A stretch of 64,000 nucleotides of DNA from Apodospora peruviana (lineage: Eukaryota; Ascomycota; Sordariomycetes; Sordariales; Lasiosphaeriaceae): the NCBI GenBank assembly GCA_033439685.1, contig JAUEDM010000005.1, positions 1,736,001 to 1,800,000 on the forward strand, read 5' to 3'. This document shows positions 46,208 to 58,362 of the stretch, one piece after another (position 1 is the first letter of the stretch; every line of letters starts with the position of its first letter). The position numbers and the translations under genes were made by a program. Below the pieces are notes generated by a model. The model ran no database searches and was not told where the DNA came from. It saw only the letters and a program-made list of their open reading frames with translations.

Positions 46208-47719
46208 ATGTCTCCAGCGCCGTGGGATTCAGCCCCCAGCCAGGACATCTTCTTTGTTCTGGTGACGGGTGCCAACAGGTATGGAAGTTCCATTGCATTT
46301 GCATTGCGCCGCATGAGACTCGTCAGTGAGAGTGCCGGCTGATATAAACTCCGATCTAGCGGCATTGGCTTTGGCATCGCCGAGCGCCTGATTGACGAGT
46401 TCCTCACCACGCGCTCGCTCACCGCACATCTCGTCCTGATTCCGACGACGCGGAGCGAAAAAAAGTCGGCGCTCACGGTGGGCGGGCTCCGCGAACACGC
46501 CAAGAGGTTCGCGTCCACTTCGGAAGCGCTCCGCTCTCGCGCCGGCCCCAACTACGACCCAAAGGACACCACCAGGCGCGTTCACGTCCTAAGCATCCAG
46601 CTGGACCTATGCAAGTTCACCAGCATTCGTCAGGCCGCCGACCAGCTCGTCGGCGGCACTCTGACTAGCTACAGCAGTGATGACCACTTCGAATCGCTTG
46701 TAGACGTCAGGATACCTCGCCTGGACGCCGTGATATTCAACGCCGGCATTGGCGGCTGGACCGGCCTGAACTGGCCCAAGGTTTTCCACAATATCTTCAC
46801 TGCGGGCTTGATCCAGGCCACGACATGGCCGACCTTCAAGGCGTCTATGGCGGGGCACCTTGTCAAGCCCCTTTCTAGTACAGGCGGAATAGGAGCAAGC
46901 GAGGTGATGGGTGAGGTTTTCTGCGCCAATGTGTTTGGGCACTATCTGTTTGCGCATTACCTCCTCCCGCTCCTAAGCAGGAAGTCCAACAGCAGCGGGT
47001 CGTTGGCCCCCGGCCGCATTATCTGGGAGAGCAGCATTGAGCCAGTGTGGGAGAACATTTCACTCGATGACTTCCAGGCGATCAAGAGCCGGGCTGCATA
47101 CGAGAGCACAAAGCGGTTAACCGACATCTTGAGCTTGACGGCCACACTCCCGGGATCTCAGCCATATGTCCAGTCCTTCCTGCAAGTCAAGGCTCGGGAG
47201 TCCCCGGAGAAGGACGCAACGATACCGCCGAAACAGTACCTGATCCACCCAGGCGTCGTCCAGACCACCTTATTCCCGCTCAACGCCTTCTTGTTCTTCT
47301 GGTACCGCGTCGTGCTGTACATCTCCCGCTGGCTGGGCTCGCCGTGGCACAATATCACGCCCTACAATGGCGCCTGCGCCCCGGTGTGGCTCGCGCTCGA
47401 GCAGCAAGAGGCCTTGGACGCGGCCGGCGCCGAGCTGATCAAGTGGGGATCCAGCACCGACCGGGCGGGCAATTGCCGCGTCAAAAAGACGGAGGTGGAA
47501 GGCTGGGGCTGGGACGGACGGGTCGAAGACAGAGACGCGCTTCTGCGGGACGCGGAGAAGGACGTGACGCGCAAGAAGGTTGGTCGAAAGGCCGGTGCGG
47601 TCGACCTCACGCAAGAGAGACGGGTTGAGTTCGAGGCTGTGGGAGCGGAATGCTGGCAGGAGATGGAGAGACTGAGGGAAGAGTGGGAGGCACGCATGGA
47701 CGGCCTTGGTTCTGCTTGA
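46208..47719 (+). CDS. erg27: 3-keto-steroid reductase Erg27
   Basis: Exons 46208-46278 and 46360-47719 join in frame to 476 aa. Erg27 is an NADPH-dependent short-chain dehydrogenase that reduces the C3 ketone during removal of the two C4 methyl groups in ergosterol synthesis, working in the ER C4-demethylation complex with Erg25, Erg26 and Erg28. The splice rebuilds the cofactor loop VTGANSGIGFGIAERL. Other marks are LDAVIFNAGIGGWTGLN, the catalytic pair Tyr271 and Lys275 in AYESTKRLTDIL, and IHPGVVQTTLFPL with a hydrophobic LNAFLFFWYRVVLYISRW that may sit at the membrane. The long C-terminal region (from about 400, charged, ending in EWEARMDGLGSA) is usual for fungal Erg27. This enzyme is the target of fenhexamid-type fungicides. 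Confidence 0.93.
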
Positions 47720-48110
47720 GCGACATTTGAGTTCCGCAGTAAAGGAAGTCCTCACAAAAACAAGCTTTTAGGAGTAACTGGTAAAATGACGGACTACCAA
47801 AATAGTTGGGGTATTAAGGTACCGCCTTGGCGAGAGTACATAAATAGGAGGTAATAACGTAATAACTATAAAAAGGGGGAATCATACATGACTGACCAAA
47901 TAACTCGCTTGTTTACTTTCTTTCCAACTGGCCCGACCCGTACACAGAAACACCCAGGGAACATGCAAATATACCAGCCCTTGAACAAAACAACCGCCAC
48001 CCACGCCGTCACCCAGCCCACAATCAAACAAAAACCGACCATCCACGCCGTCGCTAGGGAAACCACAAACCAGCCCACCGCAGTTAGGGAAACTAATCAC
48101 CTCTTAAGAG
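47720..48110. other. Convergent spacer, erg27 and MFS gene
   Basis: 390 bases holding both 3' UTRs. Nothing else is seen. Confidence 0.5.
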
Positions 48111-50503
48111 TCATGCCATCTCTTCACCACCACCACCACTGCCATTGGCAGCCTGCGTAGCAGCAGCCGGAACCCTCTCGTCCGACCTGACCCTCCTCAA
48201 GCTAACCTTGTCAGCCCGCCCAAACAAGCCCAAGCACAACGGCGGCACAATCGCCACCATGGCAACGACCGCGTGGAAGACCAACGCCCGGTGCATATTG
48301 AGCGGCGGATCCGCCTTCTCGCTACCCTTAAGAGCGCCAGACACGACAATGAATATGCCGCCCAGCAACTGCCCGCCGCCCAGCGCCAGCGTGGACGTCA
48401 CCGCGGGACTGATGGGGTGCGTCAGCTCGACCATGAACTCGATAGCAATCGGCATGAGCGAGAACGAGGCCGCTCCCAGCACGGCCATGACGACGTACGG
48501 CCCGGCCAGGCCGCCGGCGTCGTGCGTGGGCGGCATCCAGATGAATATCAGATACATGAGGCCGATCACGGGAACGGCGATGCGGATGGCAAGCAGATAG
48601 GCCTTGGTGCGGTCGACGATGGGCGAGGTAACGGCCGACGCCACAAGCCCGACGACGATCAGAATAGCGCCGGCGATGCCGGCCTCGTCGTTGGTGTAGC
48701 CGTACGGCTGCAGGATCTGGTTTAGGAGTGACGAGAGCGAGTTGAAGCAGCCGACATAGACGGTGAAGGCAGACGCAATAAGCCAGAACTCCATGTGGCT
48801 GAAGAGGATGGTGGCGGAGTCGCGGACGGAGACCTTGGGGGTCTCGCTCGACGGCGCGGCGGGCGTGGGAGGAGCGGCCGGGATGAAGAAGGATGGGATG
48901 GCGCAGACTGATGACTATTACGTGCGGGCGGGCGTTGTTAGTCGTGATAACGAGATGCAAAAAAGGGGGTATGAGTGAGTGGTTCTTACGATGATGGACA
49001 CATAAAGCACCATACTCGAGACATCACTCGGCCCTTGCACCCAGAACGGCACGACCAGCTGGCCGAGCGCGGCGCCAAAGGGATTCGCCAGCGTGGTTAG
49101 GGCTGTCGCGGCCACGCGGCCGCGGTTGGTGAACCACATATCCGAAAAGCGGGCGGGTGCGGCAAGCACGAACGGCTGCGCCAGCCCGGTGAGGATCTGC
49201 CCAAACATGACGACGCCGAAGATGCCGCCGTTTTCCGACTTGGAGTGGGCGCCCGCGTAACGGATCCAGTTGCCTACTAAGACGAGGGCGGCCGAGGTGA
49301 CGATAGACGGCTTGGGCCCGAGGTGAAGCACGTAGATGACGACCGGGGTGATGAAGACAAAGGCAAACATGAAGGCGGTGCTCAGCCAGTTGATTGTGTT
49401 TTCGTCTGTGGAGAAGTAGTTGGCCGCGTGTTTGGAGACGGGCGAAAAGGTGAGCCACTAGATAGGAAACAAGTCAATAAAACGCCCGTCCCAGTTCAAG
49501 TAAGACTCCTGCCAGCGAGTAAACATCCTCTCAGGTGATGGAACAGAGGCTCGAATGTGAAAGTATCATCGTCCATCGCATCCGCAGCAACATGCGATTG
49601 TATCAGAAAGTTTTGGATCGAAGAAAGCCGATATGGAGGGTTCAGTCACTTGCACGAACACGCTGATGCTCACACACACTATGTGTTGGTATATATTCAA
49701 TGTGTCCCGAGTGCGACACGAGTATGATATCACTTCCATGGCCCAAGTATGAAACTGGGAACCACACTGTCTTCCCCGAAAAGGTCTGACCAGCCACAAC
49801 CAGTAACACAAAGAGGGAGTACGATGAAAAAAGAGGTCGAACAAGAAAATAAAAGAGAAAAAAAAAAAGTTGGTGTAACACTTACATCCCAGCTGACAAT
49901 GGCATTCAGCAGCGTCAACTGCACCAGTCCGAACCACCGGCGCTTGTAGACCCTGTACTCGCCCGACCATGGTGGCTCTGCGTCGTTGTCGTGGTCCTCG
50001 TCGGGTCGTCCACCGGCCACAACACCACCGCCACCACCAGTACCACGACGGTCCGCCGACACCACAACGATATTATTTCCTCTGTCTTCCGCAGTATCTT
50101 TTGCTTTATGATGTCGTCTGCCGCCCGCAAGCGCCCCAAAACCCCGTTTCCATCCAGCCAGTAGTAGTCCACGCCCTCGCTTTCCCAACAACCCGGTATC
50201 TGTATTTCTAGTTTCCTGCAGTTCAATCACGATATCGTCCACCTCGTCCGACGAACCTGCACCGCGTGTGCCGCCTCTAGGTTGTTTCGTTGACACTGCG
50301 ACGTCTTCTTCCCGATCCTCCCTGAGTTCTTCCCACCCACCCCCGCCTACTACAGGCGCCATCATCTCCAGCTTCTCGTCGTCGTTGCCACCGTCGCGGT
50401 ATTCAATTTCTTGCGGTTGTTGCGGCCTTTCACCATCGTCCCACGGCCGATTATTATTGTCGTTGTCAGCTGCTAGTCGGGCGACGGCTGGTGGTGGAGC
50501 CAT
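48111..50503 (-). CDS. FLVCR-like major facilitator superfamily transporter
   Basis: Exons (minus) 50503-49886, 49457-48990 and 48914-48111 join in frame to 629 aa. The first intron is long (428 nt). FLVCR-type carriers (choline, ethanolamine or heme in animals) are 12-TM MFS proteins. Family signatures are RWFGLVQLTLLNAIVSWDWL (at the exon 1/2 join), LTFSPVSKHAANYFSTDEN, INWLSTAFMFAFVFITP, LVGNWIRYAGAH, GQILTGLAQPFVLAAPARFS, WFTNRGRVAATALTTLANP, then CFNSLSSLLNQILQPYGYTN and TSPIVDRTK. The 190-residue N-terminus is an unusual, disordered cytosolic extension rich in Gly, Asp and Arg. ATG 50503 is the first in-frame Met; the frame is open 35 codons further upstream without one. Substrate in fungi is unknown. 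Confidence 0.88.
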
Positions 50504-52191
50504 AGGTCGGGATAAGCAAGCCCGGTCGGCGGGACCAGACGTCGTCGCAAAATATGGAGAACACTTCGGACCCCAACGCAACAACAGCCAGCGACAGTCA
50601 GCAGTCAAGCGACCGCCGCAACAATCTCGTCGTTTAAGTTTGGGGCGCTGGCGCAGGCTTATTTCGAGATTGGGATCCCGGTCCCTAGGAGATTCTTCGG
50701 AATAGGATTGGGTTGACGTTCTGTTGGCACAAGTTTGGACGCGCGCGGCGCGCTTTGCGTAACTTCTCGGTTCCAGATTATGGGTTGGAACGGGATATGT
50801 GGTTCAGGGCAAGCAAAGTTCGGACATAGGCAGGTATGCAATTTAGGGATGAAAGATGAGATGTTCAGATGAAAAGCATTCAACTCCCAATCTCACGAAT
50901 CTTATTCGATCTCACAGATAGGAAAGGATGGTAGCGATAACCCGTCTTAGTGGTTGCCAATATTATTTACTAGTATAGTTCTAGTGCCATAGTGAAGCTA
51001 GCCTTTCTCCGTACCTAGTAGGTCCTATCCGTACTCTTTACAGAATTCACGTCCAGCTGACCAAATACATTGGTCCTCCTTGATACCACCTAGATTGGAG
51101 TAGCATCAAGACATCCATTTTTCTTGAGTGTCGATAGCAGCCAACCCCCCGCTCTCCTCCGCATCCGATTCTGAGCTCGGTTGCTTGTGAAAGCGCCCCC
51201 GCGCGGTAGAAACAAGCAACTGCATCGATCCCTCTCCGCCCCCAAGTGAGGAACTTCAACGACATGGACTGCTTATCGGTACAAATATAGGGTTCTTTAC
51301 AGGTAATAACGTATACAGCACACACATTTACAAAGGGTAGCGCCAATATCATCGGACCAGCGTGTCTCGATCTGGCTTCCAAGCCCGGCCTGCGTCTGTG
51401 AATCTGTACGCTGTCTGCACATGCTATGGGCTGCCCCAATTTTCCAGTTTATCTAACGAATTGTCCAATCACGATTTTATCCACTAGCAGTCTACGGAAA
51501 AGATCTGATATATCACATATAACACGGATTTTATCTCATCTCATCTAAACATTCTAGTTTAGTAATTAAGAGGTCCTGGGTTCCTAGACCTGACGACTCT
51601 CTCCGATCTACCGAGACCTGATAGATACCTACCTCTGGTCAAAACCGTATCTCTTTACCGCATCACGCAATAACCTTGTCGGCGCGATGGTACGCCCGAA
51701 GTAGAGGAAATGACGTCGAGTTGATACATCCCAGACACTCCCGTTTAACCCAAAGGCAAATCAGACATGCCTGTGATAACGAAACTACTCATGGTCAGTC
51801 ACCACATCTCCAGTAAACCAACTCCTTTCTCATGGCTCCAAGTCGATCCTGTACGTAAGGGTCTAAACGAGATCTAATTCTTTATTCCGGTGTCGTTGAG
51901 AATGTGACGAGTGTCTGTGTCTCGGGGCGCAAGGTATATGATACAACAAACAGGACCAGAGATGGGGGAAGTGCCAGGCAGGTATGGCCCGCAGGGTTTC
52001 CCTCATCAGAGGCCACAAATTATACATGAGTCGGATCGCTTCCCCAACTTCGAGAGCTGATTGCCTTTCCTTTTCTCTTACACCTGAAACCGCACCCTAA
52101 AATTTCCATCTACAAGTCGGTTTCGGCCTTGTGAATCGGCGAGAGGGAAGCTAGGTCATCGAGGTAGACGATCGGAGTGTTTACGTCTAAT
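50504..52191. other. Intergenic DNA, MFS promoter side and QCR6 3' side
   Basis: 1.7 kb with no supported gene. It should contain the MFS promoter on the left and the qcr6 3' UTR on the right. A tRNA-like T-loop word (GGTTCCTAGACC near 51580) is not backed by a cloverleaf. Confidence 0.45.
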
Positions 52192-53137
52192 TTACTTGAG
52201 GGCGGACCAGACCTTGGGGGCGGCGCAATCGGTGGCGCAGTGGGTGAGGTGGAAAACTGTCCAGAAGAAGCTGTCAATAACAAGGAATCAGGTTCCGGGT
52301 CGGGTTTAAGACGTACACTCCTCAACGCAGTCCTCCTTGGAACCGTTGTTGACACGGTCGACGCACTCCTCGAAGTGGTGCTTAGCGGGGGCGCACTGCT
52401 TGGATTCCCGGCACTCTGCGCTACCTGTCAGCATTGAACAACCGCCAGCAAGATAATGTGAGGCTCGTAGGGCTGTCGGTATGAATAGTGACTTGTCGTA
52501 ACGTGGTTCGATTGTGGATGACTTCCTCCATGGTGCTTGGCCATCGCCCGGAAGATTTGAAGCTCGTAGGCATCGTCGGCATCAAGCAACATGTTGTTAT
52601 GGCGCAGTCCAATTACCCATGATCTCGTGGAGGATAATTGACAATCGGTACCAGTCGGCGGACCAAGGGAGAGTGGTTTTGCAGCGCGAGACATATATCG
52701 TATTGGCATCGGAATCGGCATCGGTGGCGGCGTGTACGACGCGGGATATTCGGACAGTTGAAAAGGAAGAAGGACAGAAACCCACCTTCCTCGAACTTCT
52801 CCTTGGGGTCAACAATCTCCTCTTCGTCATCCTCCTCCTCTTCTTCTTCCTCCTCTTCCTTCTCAGCGTCCTCCTCCTCGGCAGCCTCCTCGGCTTCGGG
52901 CTCTTCGCTGGCCGGCTTGCTGTCCTCGGTAGCCTGCTCGTTCTATACGCGCATCTGGAATTTAGCAAATGACCCAATCCCCAGCAACCTTTCCCAGTTG
53001 TTGTCCGTCTCCAATGCGGGAATATTTCAACCTACCGTAGCTTCCTCCGCAGCAGGAGCCGCAGCAGCCTCAGCCTCGGCAACGGTCCATGGCGTCGCGG
53101 CTTCGACGATGTCGGTTATAACGTCCCAGATACCCAT
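52192..53137 (-). CDS. qcr6: Cytochrome bc1 complex hinge subunit (Qcr6/UQCRH)
   Basis: Exons (minus) 53137-53036, 52942-52786, 52415-52317 and 52256-52192 join in frame to 140 aa. Qcr6 is the acidic subunit on the intermembrane-space side of complex III that helps cytochrome c1 meet cytochrome c. An N-terminal MGIWDVITDIVEAATPWTVA is followed by a long Glu/Asp run in exon 2 (EEAAEEEDAEKEEEEEEEDD). The conserved cysteine-paired helical hairpin comes next: ECRESKQCAPAKHHFEECV ... DCVEEFFHLTHCATDCAAPKVW. The last acceptor (TCTGGACAG/TTTTCC) is fixed by EEFFHLTHC. Intron 2 (370 nt) is long for this genome; introns 1 and 3 are short. Confidence 0.93.
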
Positions 53138-54602
53138 CTTTTCGTGTGTGTTTTTTTTTTTCGCTAAACCGGGAAAAGGAGAACTCGCGATGTTGGGAGC
53201 AGGTGGTTTGTCAATCACGCGCGATTCGCCGACGTTGGAAGCAAGCAGCTTGCCGCAAAAAATCGGGTCAAGCGAAACTTGGTCGTCCCGACCTCCCAAT
53301 TGAGGGATTTTGATTGGCCGCAACCGCAAAATCTCCGGATGTTCCCGCTTCGTGTCACGTGTGCGCCCCTAGCTTCCTCAAGCTTCAGCTCGGAGCTGTG
53401 GGAAGCTATCGCTACAAAATAATATACCGGAGCTTCGAGAGAAACGTAATATTAATGCCATCCTGAGTGAAATATGATAAACCAGAACTTCTGGGATTTT
53501 GAACAGCCCCGAGATATATGGTAAGCTTACAGCTTGCGCGCAAGACTCTGCGATGTCGTTCGAGTTCAATTTCCAGCCCAAGTCAAACATTACATGATTA
53601 CCCCCGTACGCCGAAAAAAATGTATTGATATGAATGATAGCCTGATACCTAGATAACCCGTATTCCGTACAGCGATAGAGAAGAAGGTGGGTGGTTACAG
53701 CGCAGCTTCCTGCCTGGTTGCGGTGCGCTGCACTGCGCGGATTCCAAAACACCAATTGGAAATCTCACCAGTCTTCCCTTACGATACCTTAACCATGACC
53801 AACTGCCCGTGGTTGGCTGTTGGTCTGGATTTTGGAAAGAGCTTGCCGGTGCCCCCTCCAAGAAAAAGAAAAGAGAGAAACAATCCCGTGATCCAGACCG
53901 GTAGGTCATGATCCGGAGCCTCTCGGACTCGGACACCTCCATACGGCGCAGCACAGCCGGATACTAATTCATTGGCCTGATAGCATTTTATCTCCGCGAA
54001 ATCCCAAATACCTGTACACACAAGATAAACGGCGGCGCAGAACTTAAGTAACGGTTGCATTCTACTTCGCTGCACGGTGCAAAATGTGCTGAGTGTGCAG
54101 AATGACACGAATACGGTATACAACTCGTATAACGGTTTCTGTGACTTACGGACCATATCCTACTTGCTGACTGCGTACATATGTGGCTGCTTAGGACTCA
54201 CGCGGCAGCAAGTAGAAGGTGATGGATGACTATCTGCCTATATTGCGAGGGTAAACAAGGCAACCTCCGCACAACCCTACTGTTAACAGCCTTGTTAAAC
54301 CTTCCACGCCGCGCGGACCACCATTTTTTACCTCTGGAAGCCAACCAACATCCACCAAAGCTTGCCATGTAGATCCTATCTGGACGCCGGCGCCACGGCA
54401 CACTCGGTCAAGGACAACTTAGCAAGGATCATATAAGGGTTGAGGACAAACAGTCGCATTGTAAGCTATCAAAACCGATGGTATCATGCATAGGTACGTC
54501 ATTCAGCAATCTCAGCAGCCAAAAGAGGGTGAAACAAAATCGAAAAAGGAACCAAAACATGGACTGTGCGCCGTCCAACACTCCTCCGTAGAGCCAACGG
54601 TC
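53138..54602. other. Intergenic DNA, QCR6 promoter side
   Basis: 1.5 kb with no supported gene. It begins with a poly-T tract near 53151-53160 just upstream of the qcr6 start. One copy of a 20-bp repeat is at 53652-53671. Confidence 0.45.
53652..53671. repeat. 20-bp dispersed repeat, copy 1
   Basis: GATAACCCGTATTCCGTACA is found here and again, identical and in the same orientation, at 57143-57162. The flanks differ after one or two bases on each side. Confidence 0.6.
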
Positions 54603-55633
54603 TCATCTCCTATCAGCCTCCTCGCGCGCACGTTCCTCGTACTGGATCGCAATTGCCTGAGCCTGAGCCTCCAGATAATCCGGGGGAGGCTCGTCAGGAG
54701 CCGGCGGTGGTGGCTGGTGCTGACCAGACGTGGTCCCCGTGGTCCCCGACGGTTCTCCTACGGCCGGGCCCCTCGCGGCGGCCGCCGATGAAGGTTCAGA
54801 CTCGTTCTCGTCGTACGGTGGCGGTGGCTCAACATTCTGTCCTGGCACCAGTCCCATCTCTTGGGCGGCTTGGAGGCGTTCTTTGAGCCACTCATATTTT
54901 GTCTGGAAGTCGCTGTGGCCGCCTTCCCTGAAGATGAGTTTGACTTCTATCCGGGGAATGTCCATTGGAATCCCTCCACCGGGGACAGGCCTCACGACGC
55001 CGCCCCAGCTCCAGGGTCCGATCCATGATGACTGCACGTGCGTGTCACTGAAGCTGAGCACGGGGGCAAAGAAAGATTTGAAGTCCTCGGTCGGCCTGGC
55101 CGGGAGGTATATAACCTGCGGAGGGAGGGTGGCGGTAAGCTGGACCATGTCCTGACTCTGGCACTCTGCCTGTTGGGGGCCAAGGATGGGTCAGGGGAGA
55201 GCTTACTCTCTCGTTTGTGATGTAAGCAATGCCATTGTCGCTCTTGACGTGGAAAGGTTCGGCGACCTGGAGCTCGCGCGGTGTCGAGAGCTCGAGGCCA
55301 ACCCGCGGCCGGGACGTATGCAGGATCTTTTCGCCGGGGATGGGCACGATCTCGCCGTCCCTCGTCAACATAACCCAGCTGTCCTCTTCATTAGTCTGGG
55401 CGTTCTGGGAGAGCTCCCACCGGTGCCGCTCGGCCAAGTCCATGACGAGACAAAGAAAGACGACGATGGGCAGACGATGTGGGGTCGTATGTTGAATGGA
55501 AGGAGTTCGAGCAGGGGAGCGGTGCCCGGTTAGGATACGGTGCATAGAGACAGCGCCATGGTTGAAAGAAGACAAGACAGAAGAGACCGGGACGAGGAGG
55601 AGCAGAGTGAAAGCGGACTTACTTTATTGACAT
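54603..55633 (-). CDS. WBP2-like GRAM-domain protein with PPxY motifs
   Basis: Exons (minus) 55633-55623, 55378-55207 and 55115-54603 join in frame to 231 aa. The first coding exon is only 11 nt (ATGTCAATAAA); splicing to CTGGGTTATG gives MSINWVMLTRDGEIVPIPGE, the start expected for this family. The GRAM/PH-like domain follows: VGLELSTPRELQVAEP, GIAYITNERVIYLPARPTED, SFFAPVLSFSDTHVQSSW, DIPRIEVKLIFREGGHSDFQ. The C-terminus is Pro-rich with two PPxY motifs (PPPPYDENE and PPPDYLE) that could bind WW domains such as those of the Rsp5-type ubiquitin ligase. Human WBP2 is a YAP/TAZ and NEDD4-family partner; in fungi the role is little known. Confidence 0.9.
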
Positions 55634-57142
55634 GGTGAAGAAGCGGGTGGTCAGCTGCAGGATGACCCACAACCCCTTCTCTTGCTGCACGTCCGAAAAG
55701 CTTCGATGGAGCTTCTCGATTCGTCGCTTTCCTAATACGCAGGGTTTAGTGTAGTGGTCGCAGGGAGCAACCAGTTCATCCGGCGCCGTGCGGCTTGCAG
55801 AACCAGGGAGGGAGATCTGGCAGACTGGGGACCAGCAAACGGGCTGGCTGGCAGGTATCCAGGTGTCCTTCCTTGGCCGCCGCCGCCGCCTGTCCTTGTC
55901 AAGGCTGGGGGTCGCCGAGTGGGCCAATTTTGCGTGTGGATGCTGCCAGTTCTCGCTTGTCCGTCTGGTGCTTTTTTACTATCCAATGCGTTGCTGTGTG
56001 CTGTGCTGGGATGCCTTAGCTTCGAACACTTGCTCCCGATGAAGACGGGACGGGACTTTGGGCCGGCTACTAGACTCTGGGCCAGTTCAGACGTGTCGAG
56101 TGCAGATCGAGGCAGGACACGACAGGGCAGAAAGCCTGTGACACTGACGAGAAACGTGATACGTTCAGCCGGGGTTACCTAGGATGAGAGGTAGCTCTAG
56201 AGGTCCCAAGACTCCAGAGGCGAAACGTAGTAATAGAGCCGTAATGCTGCGACGCAACCACCGTTAATGCGATGCGGACCGGCGAGGATGGAAGAAGGCT
56301 TCCTTGGAGCAATCCGGAAGGCCGAATTGCTAGAAGCGGCCGACGGCAGACAAGAGCTGAAGAGCGGAGGCTACCGCTCGACCGTCAGGTTAGGGGAGGT
56401 TCCTGACGCGGGGTCGTGGGTTGATGGAGGGGTTCTCTCAAAACGGTCTGAAAAAGAAAAGCTGATAGATTTGGCCAGGCCAGCAGTCCGGAGACTGGAG
56501 GTTGGAATGCAATCAACGACGGCGACGCAGAGGAGGCTAATCAGTCAGGTTACTAGGCTGTACGTTTAGTTAGGTATCGAGCCGAGCGGGCACGGCGACG
56601 AGGATGGATGCAGAGTGCACTCAGTGCAGTGTGCAGAATGCGGTCAATGGTATCCTGGAGTGCCTGGTTAGTGCTTGGTGGGCATCAGGTAAGGTACCTG
56701 GTAGGTCCTGGCTCGACGGTGGGATACCTAAAGTTGGGTACCTTAGGTACGGAATACATGCCTACCGGGTAGGGTTCCAGGTTGGAGGCGTGAGCATGTA
56801 CCTACCGGTTGGTACAAAAACGCATGCGGGGCGAGGCCAGGCATGGGTAACAGCAGTGGCCATGGGCCCATGGCCGGATGTTGGGAAACCTCACGACCAA
56901 TGACGGAAGGCGGCGACCCACGCTTTCATTTTTTCTTCTGAGCATGTAGGTGTATCGAAGAACTGTTCATGGCGCCTCCAGTTCTGTCTTTCGTTTTCTT
57001 TGACCCTTGCCCCTTATGTAGGTACATACATATACACACCTTTCTCCCACCACGATGAGACATACAATGGAAGTAGCAGAAGGTCTAGGTGGCTGCCAGA
57101 TCTGAGATAGGGAGGGGCTGCCGAGGCAGGAACCTCAACCTG

Positions 57143-57162
57143 GATAACCCGTATTCCGTACA
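57143..57162. repeat. 20-bp dispersed repeat, copy 2
   Basis: Identical to 53652-53671, in the same orientation. Confidence 0.6.
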
Positions 57163-57260
57163 CCGAAGCAGTAAATCATCTCAGGCAGGCCCGGAGCACC
57201 TCAAGCAAACCAGACCCGTGGACCCGTCCGCCTCGGCGCCTTCCAGGTTATTAGCAGAAG

Positions 57261-57325
57261 CAGGAGGCAGGAGGCAGGAGGCAGGAGGTAGGAGATGGGC
57301 AGGAGGCAAGGAGGCAGGAGCTCTT
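57261..57325. repeat. Imperfect tandem repeat, 7-bp unit
   Basis: CAGGAGG or near variants, with purine-rich strand bias and an interruption near 57289-57300. Confidence 0.65.
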
Positions 57326-57585
57326 GCCAGGTTCACTGCAGTCTGCAGGTGCCTTCCAGTGTGCTTGCCTGGCCCTGCGTCTAAGTAACCGATCCCATCG
57401 CCCAAGGTATGTTCACTGGTAAGTTCCGTGCTATAGGTTCCATGACAGGCAGCACATCAACGACTTGGTGTCCGTTTCTGCAATTTTGCGGCCCACATAC
57501 GCTACTGTCGTGTGGACTGCCATTTCAACCTAAAACCTGGGCTCACCTCGATTCATCAGGCCGATTTCAGCACAGCCTATACAGT

Positions 57586-57613
57586 ATACGGATTACCAAT
57601 CGGTAATCCGTAT
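57586..57613. repeat. Perfect 12-bp inverted repeat, 4-nt loop
   Basis: The arms ATACGGATTACC and GGTAATCCGTAT are exact reverse complements around AATC. No target-site duplication or terminal element structure was noticed beside it. Confidence 0.7.
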
Positions 57614-57795
57614 TTTGCTCATTTTTGCCTGCAAGGCAGCCTCGTCTTGTGTCAGGGTCATGTCACTGCTCAAATTATACTCTACAACCCACGATTCCCA
57701 TCCCACCTCCCACCCCTCCATATGCCTTGCATCGATACCACCACTCTCCCGCTTCCCGTGTCCCGTCTCGTACAGGAAGGATCACGATAGATTAA

Positions 57796-58095
57796 ATGGA
57801 TTACTCGCAAGTCAGAAACCAACATCACGCTATTAAACACGCAGACTACCTCTGCAGGATGGTGCTTAGTCGCATTTATGAGGAGTGTGAACTTGCTGAA
57901 TTCCACGCAGCCCTCGAGGTCCACGTTTCCACGACCGCCTTCGCCCACGAAATGAAGAGCACGTCAGGATGGACAGAAATGCCAGGGACAGTCACTGTTC
58001 AATCCGAACCATGTCCTGCCAAGAGTCTTGCGGGACATGCGGAGGACCTTGCGCTTCCTGAATCTGATACATTTTCAACGCAGGCAGACCGGTGA
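57796..58095 (+). CDS. Doubtful small ORF
   Basis: 99 codons starting MDYSQVRNQHHAIKH, with a helix-like middle (YLCRMVLSRIYEECELAEF) and an acidic tail. There is no family match, and the ORF is isolated inside the gene desert. It is listed only because its composition is more protein-like than its neighbours. Confidence 0.15.
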   Translation: MDYSQVRNQHHAIKHADYLCRMVLSRIYEECELAEFHAALEVHVSTTAFAHEMKSTSGWTEMPGTVTVQSEPCPAKSLAGHAEDLALPESDTFSTQADR

Positions 58096-58362
58096 GCCTT
58101 CAGCAAAGCAACTGGGAATCAACATGGAAGACGCAGGAGCAGCAGCCAGCAGGCACGTCTAGATCTGTGATAACGACTTCCGTGGTACGTCGTGCTTCGG
58201 TGGCGCTCCCCAGACCCGAACCGTGCGCCTATAATTAGACCGTCAGCCTCTTCAAGCTTCAAACACACTACACGGCAGGCCCCGGAACGGGAGTTGCAGA
58301 AGACACTACCCGGGCCAGCCAGCCCGGCGGCGGCTCCGAGATGGCAAACACAACATAGATTC

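Noticed and set aside
45324..46265. 313-codon plus-strand open frame upstream of erg27
   Set aside because: It has no domain, overlaps erg27 exon 1 in another frame, and lies in a divergent promoter region; it looks like a chance frame in GC-rich DNA.
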